Positions 1 to 6,493 of a DNA stretch of 25,690 nucleotides are shown here, in pieces (position 1 is the stretch's first letter; the number at the start of each line of letters is the position of its first letter). Where the stretch lies: positions 1 to 25,690 of the forward strand of contig USSL01000004.1 of assembly GCA_900557175.1 (NCBI GenBank), in the 5' to 3' direction. The translations under genes and the position numbers were made by a program. The notes under the pieces were generated by a model that ran no database searches, was not told the origin of the DNA, and was given only the letters and a program-made list of their open reading frames with translations. The stretch is from an uncultured Eubacteriales bacterium. GTDB taxonomy: Bacteria > Bacillota > Clostridia > Lachnospirales > Lachnospiraceae.

Positions 1-441
1 ACTTATTTGTCGATCCAGTGCGATTCGATTATAAGAAATGTGGCGCGCAGATATCCGTATGATGTGACCGAGGGCGGCGATGAGAAGTCACTGCGCGGCA
101 GCAGCCAGGAGGTTGCCGATATTATGAAAGCGGAACTTCAGGAAAAGGTTTCTGATGCCGGACTTAAAATTGTCGAAGTGAAGATTACGCATCTTTCTTA
201 TGCGCCGGAAATTGCAGCAGCAATGCTTCAAAGGCAGCAGGCAGCGGCAATTATTGATGCCCGTCAGAAAATTGTTGAGGGCGCCGTCGGCATGGTGGAA
301 ATGGCCTTGTCAAAGCTGAGTGAAAATGATATTGTTGAACTGGACGAAGAAAGAAAAGCGGCGATGGTCAGCAATCTGCTTGTTGTTTTATGCGGCAATA
401 AGGATGCCCAGCCGATTGTTAACAGCGGAACATTGTACTAG
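1..441 (+). CDS. SPFH/band-7 domain protein, 3' part
   Basis: The reading frame is open from the first base, so the gene starts before the window; the internal TTG at 7 has no ribosome site and is not a believable start. The visible 146 codons fit the second half of a bacterial SPFH (stomatin/prohibitin/flotillin) protein: an alternating-charge segment (AELQEKVSDAGLKIVEVKI), the family-like phrase LSYAPEIAAAMLQRQQAAA, then a helical tail (IIDARQKIVEGAVGMVEMAL) and a short polar end (GTLY). SPFH proteins are membrane-anchored and form oligomeric scaffolds in membrane microdomains; any N-terminal anchor lies outside the window. The next gene, a small ribbon-helix-helix-like protein, follows 78 bases later and is probably co-transcribed. 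The family call is good; the cellular role is unknown. Confidence 0.82.
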   Translation, partial: TYLSIQCDSIIRNVARRYPYDVTEGGDEKSLRGSSQEVADIMKAELQEKVSDAGLKIVEVKITHLSYAPEIAAAMLQRQQAAAIIDARQKIVEGAVGMVEMALSKLSENDIVELDEERKAAMVSNLLVVLCGNKDAQPIVNSGTLY

Positions 442-467
442 AATTAAAATATGCGATATGGTATACG

Positions 468-488
468 GGCGGGAGAACTTCTCCCGCC
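468..488 (+). promoter_or_regulatory. GC-rich hairpin between the SPFH and RHH-like genes
   Basis: GGCGGGAG (468-475) pairs perfectly with CTCCCGCC (481-488) around a five-base loop. No T-run follows, so it is not a standard intrinsic terminator. It ends 22 bases before the GGAGG ribosome site (511-515) of the next gene. It could be an RNA-processing or mRNA-stability element; the function is inferred only from position. Confidence 0.4.
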
Positions 489-519
489 GCGTGTTATGCG
501 AGAAAGGGGCGGAGGATGA

Positions 520-708
520 ATGAGCGAAGAAGAACGTAAACAAAAGGAAAAAGCAAAAAAACAGGTGCCTCTGCGTCTTTCGGCAGCACTTTGGAATGAT
601 TTGGCCGCGTGGGCGGAGGATGATTTCCGTTCTATCAACGGACAGATTGAGTATCTGCTTACAGAATGTGTGAAATATCGTAAAAAACATCCGAAAAAGG
701 ATGATTAA
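520..708 (+). CDS. Small ribbon-helix-helix (Arc-like) protein
   Basis: This 62-residue basic protein has a lysine-rich start, a short strand-like segment (QVPLRLS, about residues 15-21) and two helices (AALWNDLAAWAEDDF, then a second starting at SINGQIEYLL). This is the strand-helix-helix order of the Arc/MetJ ribbon-helix-helix fold. It ends in a charged KKHPKKDD tail. The start follows GGAGG at 511-515. Such proteins usually bind DNA as dimers. Its position directly after an SPFH gene suggests a shared transcript, and the strand could equally serve protein binding. No toxin partner is visible, so an antitoxin role is not supported. The gene is real with good confidence; the DNA-binding function is inferred. 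Confidence 0.7.
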   Translation: MSEEERKQKEKAKKQVPLRLSAALWNDLAAWAEDDFRSINGQIEYLLTECVKYRKKHPKKDD

Positions 709-727
709 AACTTAAAGGAGTATAGTT

Positions 728-1540
728 ATGGCTGTGATAAAAATTACAGATTTTAATGCCCCTGAGCTTGATGTTTATGCCCGTCTTTCCGAAGTCCAGC
801 TTTTGCATTACAATGAGCCGGAAGACGGGATTTTTATTGCGGAAAGTCCAAAGGTGATCGGGCGGGCGCTGCTTGCAGGCTATGAACCTCTGTCATTTTT
901 GGTGGAGGATAAACAGCTTAACGGTGAAGCAACAGAAATTACAGGGCGGTATCTTTCGGTACCGGTTTTTACGGCTCCTTTTGATGTGCTTACAAAGCTG
1001 ACAGGATTTAAGCTGACAAGAGGGATGCTCTGTGCCATGCGCCGCAGGCCGCTGCCGTCTGTTTCGGAGGTGTGCGCCGGTGCGCGCCGTATTGCAGTCC
1101 TTGAAAATGTTATGAATCCGACAAATGTGGGAGCGATTTTCCGTTCAGCTGCTGCCCTCAATATGGACGCGGTGCTGCTGACGCACGGCTGCAGTAATCC
1201 GCTGTACCGCCGGGCGGCGAGAGTCAGTATGGGCACGGTCTTTCAGATACCGTGGACTTTTTTGGACGAGACGCAGACGGGCAATCTCGCCGTCCTTAAA
1301 TCACTTGGCTTTAAAACGGCGGCGATGGCGCTTAAAACAGATTCGGTCAGTATTGACGATTCCAAGCTGATGGCTGAAGAAAAGCTTGCCATCGTTCTAG
1401 GGACAGAGGGCGATGGACTGGCAGAGGCAACTATCTCAGCCTGCGACTACACAGTGCTTATCCCGATGAGCCACGGCGTCGATTCGTTAAACGTCGCCGC
1501 TGCAAGTGCAGTGGCATTCTGGCAGCTGGGGAGGAAATAA
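728..1540 (+). CDS. SpoU/TrmH-family RNA 2'-O-methyltransferase
   Basis: Predicted SAM-dependent ribose 2'-O-methyltransferase of rRNA or tRNA, 270 residues, usual for the family. An N-terminal substrate-binding domain (about 1-115) precedes the knotted SPOUT domain. All three signature motifs are present: motif 1 with N130, N133 and R139 (LENVMNPTNVGAIFRSA), motif 2 LGTEGDGL (224-231) and motif 3 IPMSHGVDSLNVAAASA (245-261). R139 and the motif-3 Ser/Asn are the expected catalytic and SAM-knot residues. AAAGGAG lies just ahead of the ATG. The gene sits 19 bases after the RHH-like gene and is closed by a hairpin terminator, so it is probably last in that operon. The exact RNA target cannot be read from sequence. 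Confidence 0.92.
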   Translation: MAVIKITDFNAPELDVYARLSEVQLLHYNEPEDGIFIAESPKVIGRALLAGYEPLSFLVEDKQLNGEATEITGRYLSVPVFTAPFDVLTKLTGFKLTRGMLCAMRRRPLPSVSEVCAGARRIAVLENVMNPTNVGAIFRSAAALNMDAVLLTHGCSNPLYRRAARVSMGTVFQIPWTFLDETQTGNLAVLKSLGFKTAAMALKTDSVSIDDSKLMAEEKLAIVLGTEGDGLAEATISACDYTVLIPMSHGVDSLNVAAASAVAFWQLGRK

Positions 1541-1541
1541 A

Positions 1542-1591
1542 AAATAACCCTGAATGAAGTGAGAAAAACATTTCATTTAGGGTTATTTACG
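1542..1591 (+). terminator. Terminator after the SpoU methyltransferase gene
   Basis: AAATAACCCTGAATGAAG (1542-1559) pairs with TTTCATTTAGGGTTATTT (1571-1588), with two wobble or mismatch positions and an 11-base A-rich loop. The A-rich left foot and T-rich right foot let it work in either direction. It starts directly after the stop codon. Confidence 0.75.
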
Positions 1592-1731
1592 ATTAATAGA
1601 CTCATAGACTTTGCTTCCTTAATTGTTAAGCCATTTGTGCTTCTAGAATGTTTATGTGAAAACACAGAAAATGTTTTAGAAATGCTTTAGAATAAAAGAG
1701 ATTATATTCACTATAGCAAAGTTATGAAATT

Positions 1732-1790
1732 TTGACAATAACAAAGTTTTGACATAGAAAAATTCAGTGATATATGTTAATATTATACTA
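1732..1790 (+). promoter_or_regulatory. Promoter region of the PucR-sulfatase operon
   Basis: A perfect -35 TTGACA at 1749-1754 is followed 16 bases later by TATATG (1771-1776) as a possible -10; TATACT at 1784-1789 is an alternative. A second TTGACA lies at 1732-1737, exactly 17 bases upstream of the first, and each is associated with a nearby CAAAGTT (1717-1723 and 1742-1748). Which pair is used cannot be settled by eye. The rest of the 1592-1731 stretch is AT-rich with nothing else recognisable. Confidence 0.45.
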
Positions 1791-1828
1791 TTGGAGTTAT
1801 ATCATGCTGAAAGCTAGGGTGTTTAAGT

Positions 1829-3043
1829 ATGGCGGTTTATGTATCTGATTTATTAAGACTTAAGAATTTTTCAGAGACGAAGCTTATTGCCGGACGGCAG
1901 GGGCTTGGAAATCATATTTCGTGGCCGTATGTCTGTGTGTCTTTTCCGATTTCGCCGTGGATCAGAGGCGGAGAACTTTTGTTTGTTGCGGTGGAGCATG
2001 TTGAGGAGACAGATTTGACAAACAGTGTTTTTTGGCAGGAATGCCGGGATATGCAGGTGGCTGCGGTTGTGGCGCTTTTAAAAGATGGGAATGAAGATAA
2101 GCTTTTGAGGGAAGCGGGATTCATGGCTGATTCGGCAGGAATCCCGCTTTTTGTCATGCCGTGGGATGTGAGTCTTGTGTCAGTGACACAGGAGGTGACA
2201 TATCTTATTGTTGACAGGAATACGGCAGATGAAAAGTCGCGGCATTTTTTGGAAAATCTCCTTTTTTCGCCGACAGGGCAGAGTGGCAGTGTGGAGGAAA
2301 TCGCACAGTTTTATGGCATTACCGTATTTCCGGTGCATTTTATATGTATTTTCGGTGTTCACGCACAGACGCAGAATACTGAAATCGACCGGGTGATGAT
2401 GCAGGTGCTGCGCCACGCTGTCAATGATTTGAACCCAAGCTGCTGGGGAAGCTTTCTGACAATGGAATATGCCAATAACCTGCTCGTGCTTGTTTTTAAC
2501 CGGACAGAGGAGGAAGCAAAGGAAGCCAAGGAGGCGATTGCCGATGTCTTTAGGAGCATCAGCAGCCGTTATCTTGACACAGAACTGTATCTCGGCTTCA
2601 GCCGCATTCATAAAAGCCATGACGAGATTAAAATGAGCTATAACGAGGCAATGAAGACGATTTTTATGCTCAGATTTAATCATTATCCTTCAAATATTTT
2701 GCATTACAGAAATTTAGGCATTGTAAAGCTTCTTTTTGAGCTTAATGATACGAGAGAACTTGAGGCCTACTGTGAAGAAAATATCGGATGTATTATTGAA
2801 TATGACAAAAAGTATTCGACAGATTTATTAATGACATTAAAAGGGTATCTCATGAACGGACAAAATCTTGTAAAGACTTCGTCGGCACTTTATATACACA
2901 GGAATACGCTTGTGTACAGGCTGTCCATTATGAAAAAGCTGTTAGGGCACAATATGGACGACGCTGTGACGATGCTTGAACTATTTAATTGTATTCTTAT
3001 TTACGAGTTTTTGCAGTCTATAAATCATGAACCGAAAAACTAA
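1829..3043 (+). CDS. PucR-family transcriptional regulator
   Basis: 404 residues with PucR/CdaR-like architecture: an N-terminal PucR sensor-type domain (about 1-125, with the early SDLLRLKNFSETKLIAG segment), a middle linker or GGDEF-like region, and a C-terminal helix-turn-helix (about 333-400). Its recognition segment HRNTLVYRL is at 357-365, preceded by LVKTSSALYI. There is no membrane segment, so it is cytoplasmic. Family members respond to small metabolites such as purine-pathway compounds, glycerate or amino acids. The start is chosen on AGGGTG at 1815-1820, eight bases upstream. It lies 12 bases before the sulfatase gene and is probably co-transcribed, which makes it the likely local regulator, possibly autoregulated through the repeats upstream. 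The effector is unknown. Confidence 0.9.
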   Translation: MAVYVSDLLRLKNFSETKLIAGRQGLGNHISWPYVCVSFPISPWIRGGELLFVAVEHVEETDLTNSVFWQECRDMQVAAVVALLKDGNEDKLLREAGFMADSAGIPLFVMPWDVSLVSVTQEVTYLIVDRNTADEKSRHFLENLLFSPTGQSGSVEEIAQFYGITVFPVHFICIFGVHAQTQNTEIDRVMMQVLRHAVNDLNPSCWGSFLTMEYANNLLVLVFNRTEEEAKEAKEAIADVFRSISSRYLDTELYLGFSRIHKSHDEIKMSYNEAMKTIFMLRFNHYPSNILHYRNLGIVKLLFELNDTRELEAYCEENIGCIIEYDKKYSTDLLMTLKGYLMNGQNLVKTSSALYIHRNTLVYRLSIMKKLLGHNMDDAVTMLELFNCILIYEFLQSINHEPKN

Positions 3044-3055
3044 GGGGAGAGAACG

Positions 3056-4372
3056 ATGAATATTTTATATGTGCACACACATGACACAGGAAGATTTATA
3101 CAGCCTTATGACGGCAGTATACCGACGCCGAATTTGATGAAGCTTGCAAAGGAAGGAACACTTTTCAGAAATGCTTATTGCTGCGGGCCGACGTGCTCGC
3201 CGAGCCGCGCGGCACTTCTGACAGGTCAGCATCCGCATATGAACGGTATGTACGGCCTTGCCCACAGAGGCTTTTCGCTCAATGATTATTCGAAGCATCT
3301 GGCAAATTATCTGAAGCGCTTTGGTTATGAGACGGCGCTTTTTGGGATGCAGCATGAATGTAAAACACCGGATGGGATTGGTTATGACAGAGTATTTAAA
3401 GACAGCCGCAGTGAGCGCGAGGATTTGACGCGCTGGGATTTGACAAACGGTGATGCGGCCATTGCTTATATTAAGGAAAAGCATGAAAAACCGTTTTTTA
3501 TGTCCTATGGACTTGCCCATACACACCGTCCGTTTAATGAGGTGGATGCTTCCGTTAATCCGGATTATCTTAAAGTGCCGCACTGCCTTGCGGATAATGC
3601 GAAGAACCGTCTTGATTATGCAGGGTATGTGACATCGGCAATGCGGGCAGATATGTGTATCGGCCGGGTGCTTGATGCTCTTGATGAGGCAGGGCTTACA
3701 GATGACACACTGATTATATATACGACAGATCATGGCATTGCTTTTCCGTTTATGAAGTGCAACCTTTATGATACGGGCATTGGTGTGTCTTTGATTATGA
3801 AGTATAAGGGAAATCCAAGCGCCGGAACAGTGAAGGACGGCCTTGTATCCCAGGTAGATATTTATCCGACACTGTGTGACCTGCTTGGCATTGAAAAGCC
3901 GGACTGGCTGACAGGTACATCTCTGATGCCGCTTCTCAATGATACAGCCGACGAGGTGAATGAAGCTGTGTTTGCAGAGGTGACTTATCATGCGGCGGCA
4001 GAGCCTCAGCGGTGCATACGCACGAAGCAGTACAAGTACATCCGCCGATTCGGGGATTTTGAAAAGTATGTTCCGGCAAATATTGACGCCGGAGGCAGTA
4101 AGGATTTTTTAATGGCGGAAGGGCTTATGGAGCATCTGCCGCCGCGGGAAATGCTTTTTGATCTGCGTTTTGATGCGGCAGAGCGCAATAATCTTGTTGA
4201 TGCGCCGGAATATGGCGATGTGCTTGCCGATATGCGGGCGCGCCTTGATAAATTTATGAAAGATACCGGAGATTTTGCAGCCGATGGCCGCTGGCCGAAG
4301 GTGGACGGGATGATATTAAATACACAGACATGTATTGATCCTGACAGCAGCAATCCGGAAGACTACGAGTAG
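3056..4372 (+). CDS. Cysteine-type sulfatase, SGSH/heparan-N-sulfatase-like
   Basis: Predicted sulfuric-ester or sulfamate hydrolase, 438 residues. The activation motif CSPSR (47-51) followed by AALLTG marks a Cys-type sulfatase whose C47 must be oxidised to formylglycine. The stretch NGMYGL about 15 residues on is shared with N-sulfoglucosamine sulfohydrolases (S1_8-like). Other metal and active-site pieces: HDTGR at 9-13, where the usual first Asp of DDxG is His9, and TTDHG with D225 and H226, then K234. There is no signal peptide (it starts MNILYVHTHD), so it should act in the cytoplasm on a small imported sulfated compound rather than on an intact polymer. It follows GGGGAGAG and is directly followed by its maturase. 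Family confidence is high; the substrate is unknown. Confidence 0.92.
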   Translation: MNILYVHTHDTGRFIQPYDGSIPTPNLMKLAKEGTLFRNAYCCGPTCSPSRAALLTGQHPHMNGMYGLAHRGFSLNDYSKHLANYLKRFGYETALFGMQHECKTPDGIGYDRVFKDSRSEREDLTRWDLTNGDAAIAYIKEKHEKPFFMSYGLAHTHRPFNEVDASVNPDYLKVPHCLADNAKNRLDYAGYVTSAMRADMCIGRVLDALDEAGLTDDTLIIYTTDHGIAFPFMKCNLYDTGIGVSLIMKYKGNPSAGTVKDGLVSQVDIYPTLCDLLGIEKPDWLTGTSLMPLLNDTADEVNEAVFAEVTYHAAAEPQRCIRTKQYKYIRRFGDFEKYVPANIDAGGSKDFLMAEGLMEHLPPREMLFDLRFDAAERNNLVDAPEYGDVLADMRARLDKFMKDTGDFAADGRWPKVDGMILNTQTCIDPDSSNPEDYE

Positions 4373-4387
4373 AGGGAGGGAGAGGCG

Positions 4388-5512
4388 ATGCCTCCGATTA
4401 ATTTACTTATAAAACCGGCCTCAGGCCTTTGCAATATGCACTGCGATTATTGCTTTTACTGTGATATTACAGAGAAGCGGGCGCAGGCATCATATGGCAT
4501 TATGACAGAGCAGACGCTTCGGAATGTGATTAAGAAAACATTGAGAGCGGCGGAGGGTTCATGTACGATTGCCTATCAGGGCGGAGAGCCGACGCTTGCA
4601 GGACTGGATTTTTTTAAAAAGTCTATTGAATATCAGAAGCGGTTTAATACAAAGGGGCTGACAATTCACAATGCCCTTCAGACAAATGGTTATGGTATTA
4701 CGGCGGAGTGGTGCCGGTTTTTTAAGGAGAATGATTTTCTGATTGGCCTGTCAGTGGACGGGCTTAAGGAAACCCATGATATGTACAGGCACAGCAGCAG
4801 CGGCGCGCCGACGTATGACCGGATTATGGAGACGGCGCAGCTCTTGAAAGAATACGGCGTTGATTTCAATATACTGACTGTTGTGAACAGGCAGACAGCC
4901 GGGCAGGTTAAGAAGATTTATCAATCCTATAAAAGCCGGGGCTTTGGTTTTTTGCAGTTTATCGCCTGTCTTGATCCGATCGGCGAACCGTGCGGTCAGA
5001 GGGATTATTCGCTGACGCCGGAGGACTATGGAAAGTTTTTGATTGAGCTTTTTGAGCTTTGGTATAAGGATTATAAAAAAGGCTGTCAGCCTTACATCCG
5101 CCTTTTTGAAAATTATGTGACACTGCTTTTAGGCATGGGCGCAGAGTCGTGTGAGCAGAACGGCGTGTGCGGTATTCAAAATGTTGTGGAGGCTGACGGT
5201 GAAGTGTATCCGTGCGATTTTTATGTGCTGGATGCGTACAAGCTTGGTAATCTTAATACCGTGTCTATGGCAGAGATTTATGAGAAACGTAAGGAAATCG
5301 GCTATGTTGAGCGTTCTTACAACCACAGCGCGCAGTGTAAGGCATGTCCGTATTTTCATGTGTGCAGGGGCGGCTGCAACCGGCATAGGAATCTTGACGA
5401 GGTGACTGGGAATTATGTAAACTATTTCTGCCCGGCATATAAGATGTTTTTTGAAAAATGCTATGACAGGCTTGCAGATGTGGCGGCGCAGACGGCACAG
5501 CGGATGCGGTAG
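4388..5512 (+). CDS. Anaerobic sulfatase-maturating enzyme (radical SAM, SPASM)
   Basis: Predicted anSME, which converts the sulfatase active-site Cys (or Ser) to formylglycine without oxygen, using SAM and 4Fe-4S clusters. 374 residues, the usual length. The radical-SAM motif C15-x3-C19-x2-C22 is near the N terminus. A GGEP segment (65-68) for SAM binding follows. The C-terminal SPASM region carries C255, C261, C276, C317, C320, C326, C330 and C348. D277 directly after C276 matches the catalytic Asp position known in the Clostridium perfringens enzyme. The gene begins 15 bases after the sulfatase stop behind a GGGAGG site, so it is almost certainly dedicated to that sulfatase. It also implies an anaerobic host. 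Confidence 0.95.
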   Translation: MPPINLLIKPASGLCNMHCDYCFYCDITEKRAQASYGIMTEQTLRNVIKKTLRAAEGSCTIAYQGGEPTLAGLDFFKKSIEYQKRFNTKGLTIHNALQTNGYGITAEWCRFFKENDFLIGLSVDGLKETHDMYRHSSSGAPTYDRIMETAQLLKEYGVDFNILTVVNRQTAGQVKKIYQSYKSRGFGFLQFIACLDPIGEPCGQRDYSLTPEDYGKFLIELFELWYKDYKKGCQPYIRLFENYVTLLLGMGAESCEQNGVCGIQNVVEADGEVYPCDFYVLDAYKLGNLNTVSMAEIYEKRKEIGYVERSYNHSAQCKACPYFHVCRGGCNRHRNLDEVTGNYVNYFCPAYKMFFEKCYDRLADVAAQTAQRMR

Positions 5513-5541
5513 TGTTCTATTTTTAGGAGGAGGATTTAAAA

Positions 5542-6330
5542 ATGGTTTATGCAGTGTTTATTTTAGTCAGCTTTGGTGCTTCGATTATCGGCGCCATCTG
5601 CGGTATCGGCGGAGGGGTAATCATTAAGCCGACACTGGATGCTTTCGGACTTTTGGAGGTATCGGCAATTAATTTTATGTCGGGCTGTACAGTACTTGCT
5701 ATGAGCTGCTATTCAGTTGTGCGCTCAAAGCTTAGCGGCAGTTCAAAGGTCGATATGAAAATAGGGACGCCCCTTGCCATCGGCGCGGCTGTCGGTGGAA
5801 TTTTAGGAAAGTCATTGTTTCAGATGGTTGAAGGACTTTTTTCTGATAAAAATACAGCCGGTGCGGTTCAGGCGGCATGTCTGGCACTGATTACTGTCGG
5901 AACATTGATTTATACAATTAAAAAAGATAAGATTAAAACGCACAATATACAAAATATAGCAGTCTGTCTTGTAATTGGGCTTGCTCTCGGTGTGATGTCG
6001 TCATTCCTTGGCATCGGCGGCGGCCCGATTAATCTTGTTGTGCTTTATTTCTTCTTTTCCATGACAACAAAAGTGGCGGCTCAAAATTCACTGTATATCA
6101 TTTTGTTTTCGCAGGCGACAAGCTTTTTGTCAACAGTTGTCACAGGTTCAGTGCCGCAGGTGAATGTGCTGCTTCTTTTTGGCATGATCATTTCTGGTAT
6201 TTTAGGCGGCATGGCCGGAAGAAGTGTCAATAAAAAGCTTGATGATAAGATGGTAGATAAATTGTTTATCGGTCTGATGGCCGTGATTATTCTTATTAAT
6301 ATTTACAATGTGATCACGCTTGGATTTTAA
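5542..6330 (+). CDS. TauE/SafE-family (DUF81) anion exporter
   Basis: 262-residue polytopic membrane protein with the internal duplication typical of TauE/SafE. The same glycine-rich turn occurs in each half, GIGGG at 21-25 and again at 157-161, each followed by a Pro within a few residues. About eight hydrophobic segments are separated by short polar loops, including a charged KKDKIKTHN loop (127-135) between the halves. Family members export sulfite, sulfoacetate or related anions. Following a sulfatase and its maturase, it plausibly removes released sulfate or sulfite. AGGAGGAGG lies eight bases before the ATG, and a long hairpin terminator follows. The transported ion is inferred from context. 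Confidence 0.88.
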   Translation: MVYAVFILVSFGASIIGAICGIGGGVIIKPTLDAFGLLEVSAINFMSGCTVLAMSCYSVVRSKLSGSSKVDMKIGTPLAIGAAVGGILGKSLFQMVEGLFSDKNTAGAVQAACLALITVGTLIYTIKKDKIKTHNIQNIAVCLVIGLALGVMSSFLGIGGGPINLVVLYFFFSMTTKVAAQNSLYIILFSQATSFLSTVVTGSVPQVNVLLLFGMIISGILGGMAGRSVNKKLDDKMVDKLFIGLMAVIILINIYNVITLGF

Positions 6331-6333
6331 TAC

Positions 6334-6410
6334 AGAGCAGATTTCTTATGATGTTCGGAATACGGTAAAATAACCGTACAGCGGACATACAAGAAATCTG
6401 CTCTTTTCTT
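6334..6410 (+). terminator. Long nested hairpin terminator after the sulfatase operon
   Basis: AGAGCAGATTTCTT (6334-6347) pairs perfectly with AAGAAATCTGCTCT (6391-6404), followed by TTTCTT. Inside it, ATGTTCG (6351-6357) pairs with CGGACAT (6382-6388) with one G-T wobble, and TACGGT (6361-6366) pairs with ACCGTA (6373-6378) around AAAATA. The whole forms one stem of about 27 pairs with small internal loops, much longer than an ordinary intrinsic terminator. The T-tract fits termination on the plus strand only. Confidence 0.75.
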
Positions 6411-6480
6411 GTATTGTTCGTACAAAGACAAAGCAGTTTAAATATGTTACGATTTATAAAAATGAGAGCGTTGCAGTCAT

Positions 6481-6487
6481 GGAGGGG
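6481..6487 (+). promoter_or_regulatory. Ribosome site that fixes the first MFS start
   Basis: GGAGGGG lies six bases before the ATG at 6494. An in-frame upstream ATG at 6479 overlaps this site and has no site of its own, so 6494 is the better start. The stretch 6411-6480 has no convincing promoter; TTGTTC near 6414 and AT-rich bases around 6440-6455 are weak candidates. Confidence 0.65.
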
Positions 6488-6493
6488 AAAGAT

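Noticed and set aside
520..708. Type II toxin-antitoxin antitoxin
   Set aside because: The fold is antitoxin-like, but neither neighbour is a toxin: one is an SPFH protein and the other an RNA methyltransferase.
2180..2683. 167-codon minus-strand frame opposite the PucR gene
   Set aside because: No ribosome site or recognisable domain; explained as a mirror of the PucR coding frame.
3065..3991. 308-codon open frame on the minus strand opposite the sulfatase
   Set aside because: It is a mirror of codon bias in the sulfatase gene: rich in Cys, His, Ile and Arg, with no domain and no ribosome site. The plus strand encodes a clear sulfatase.
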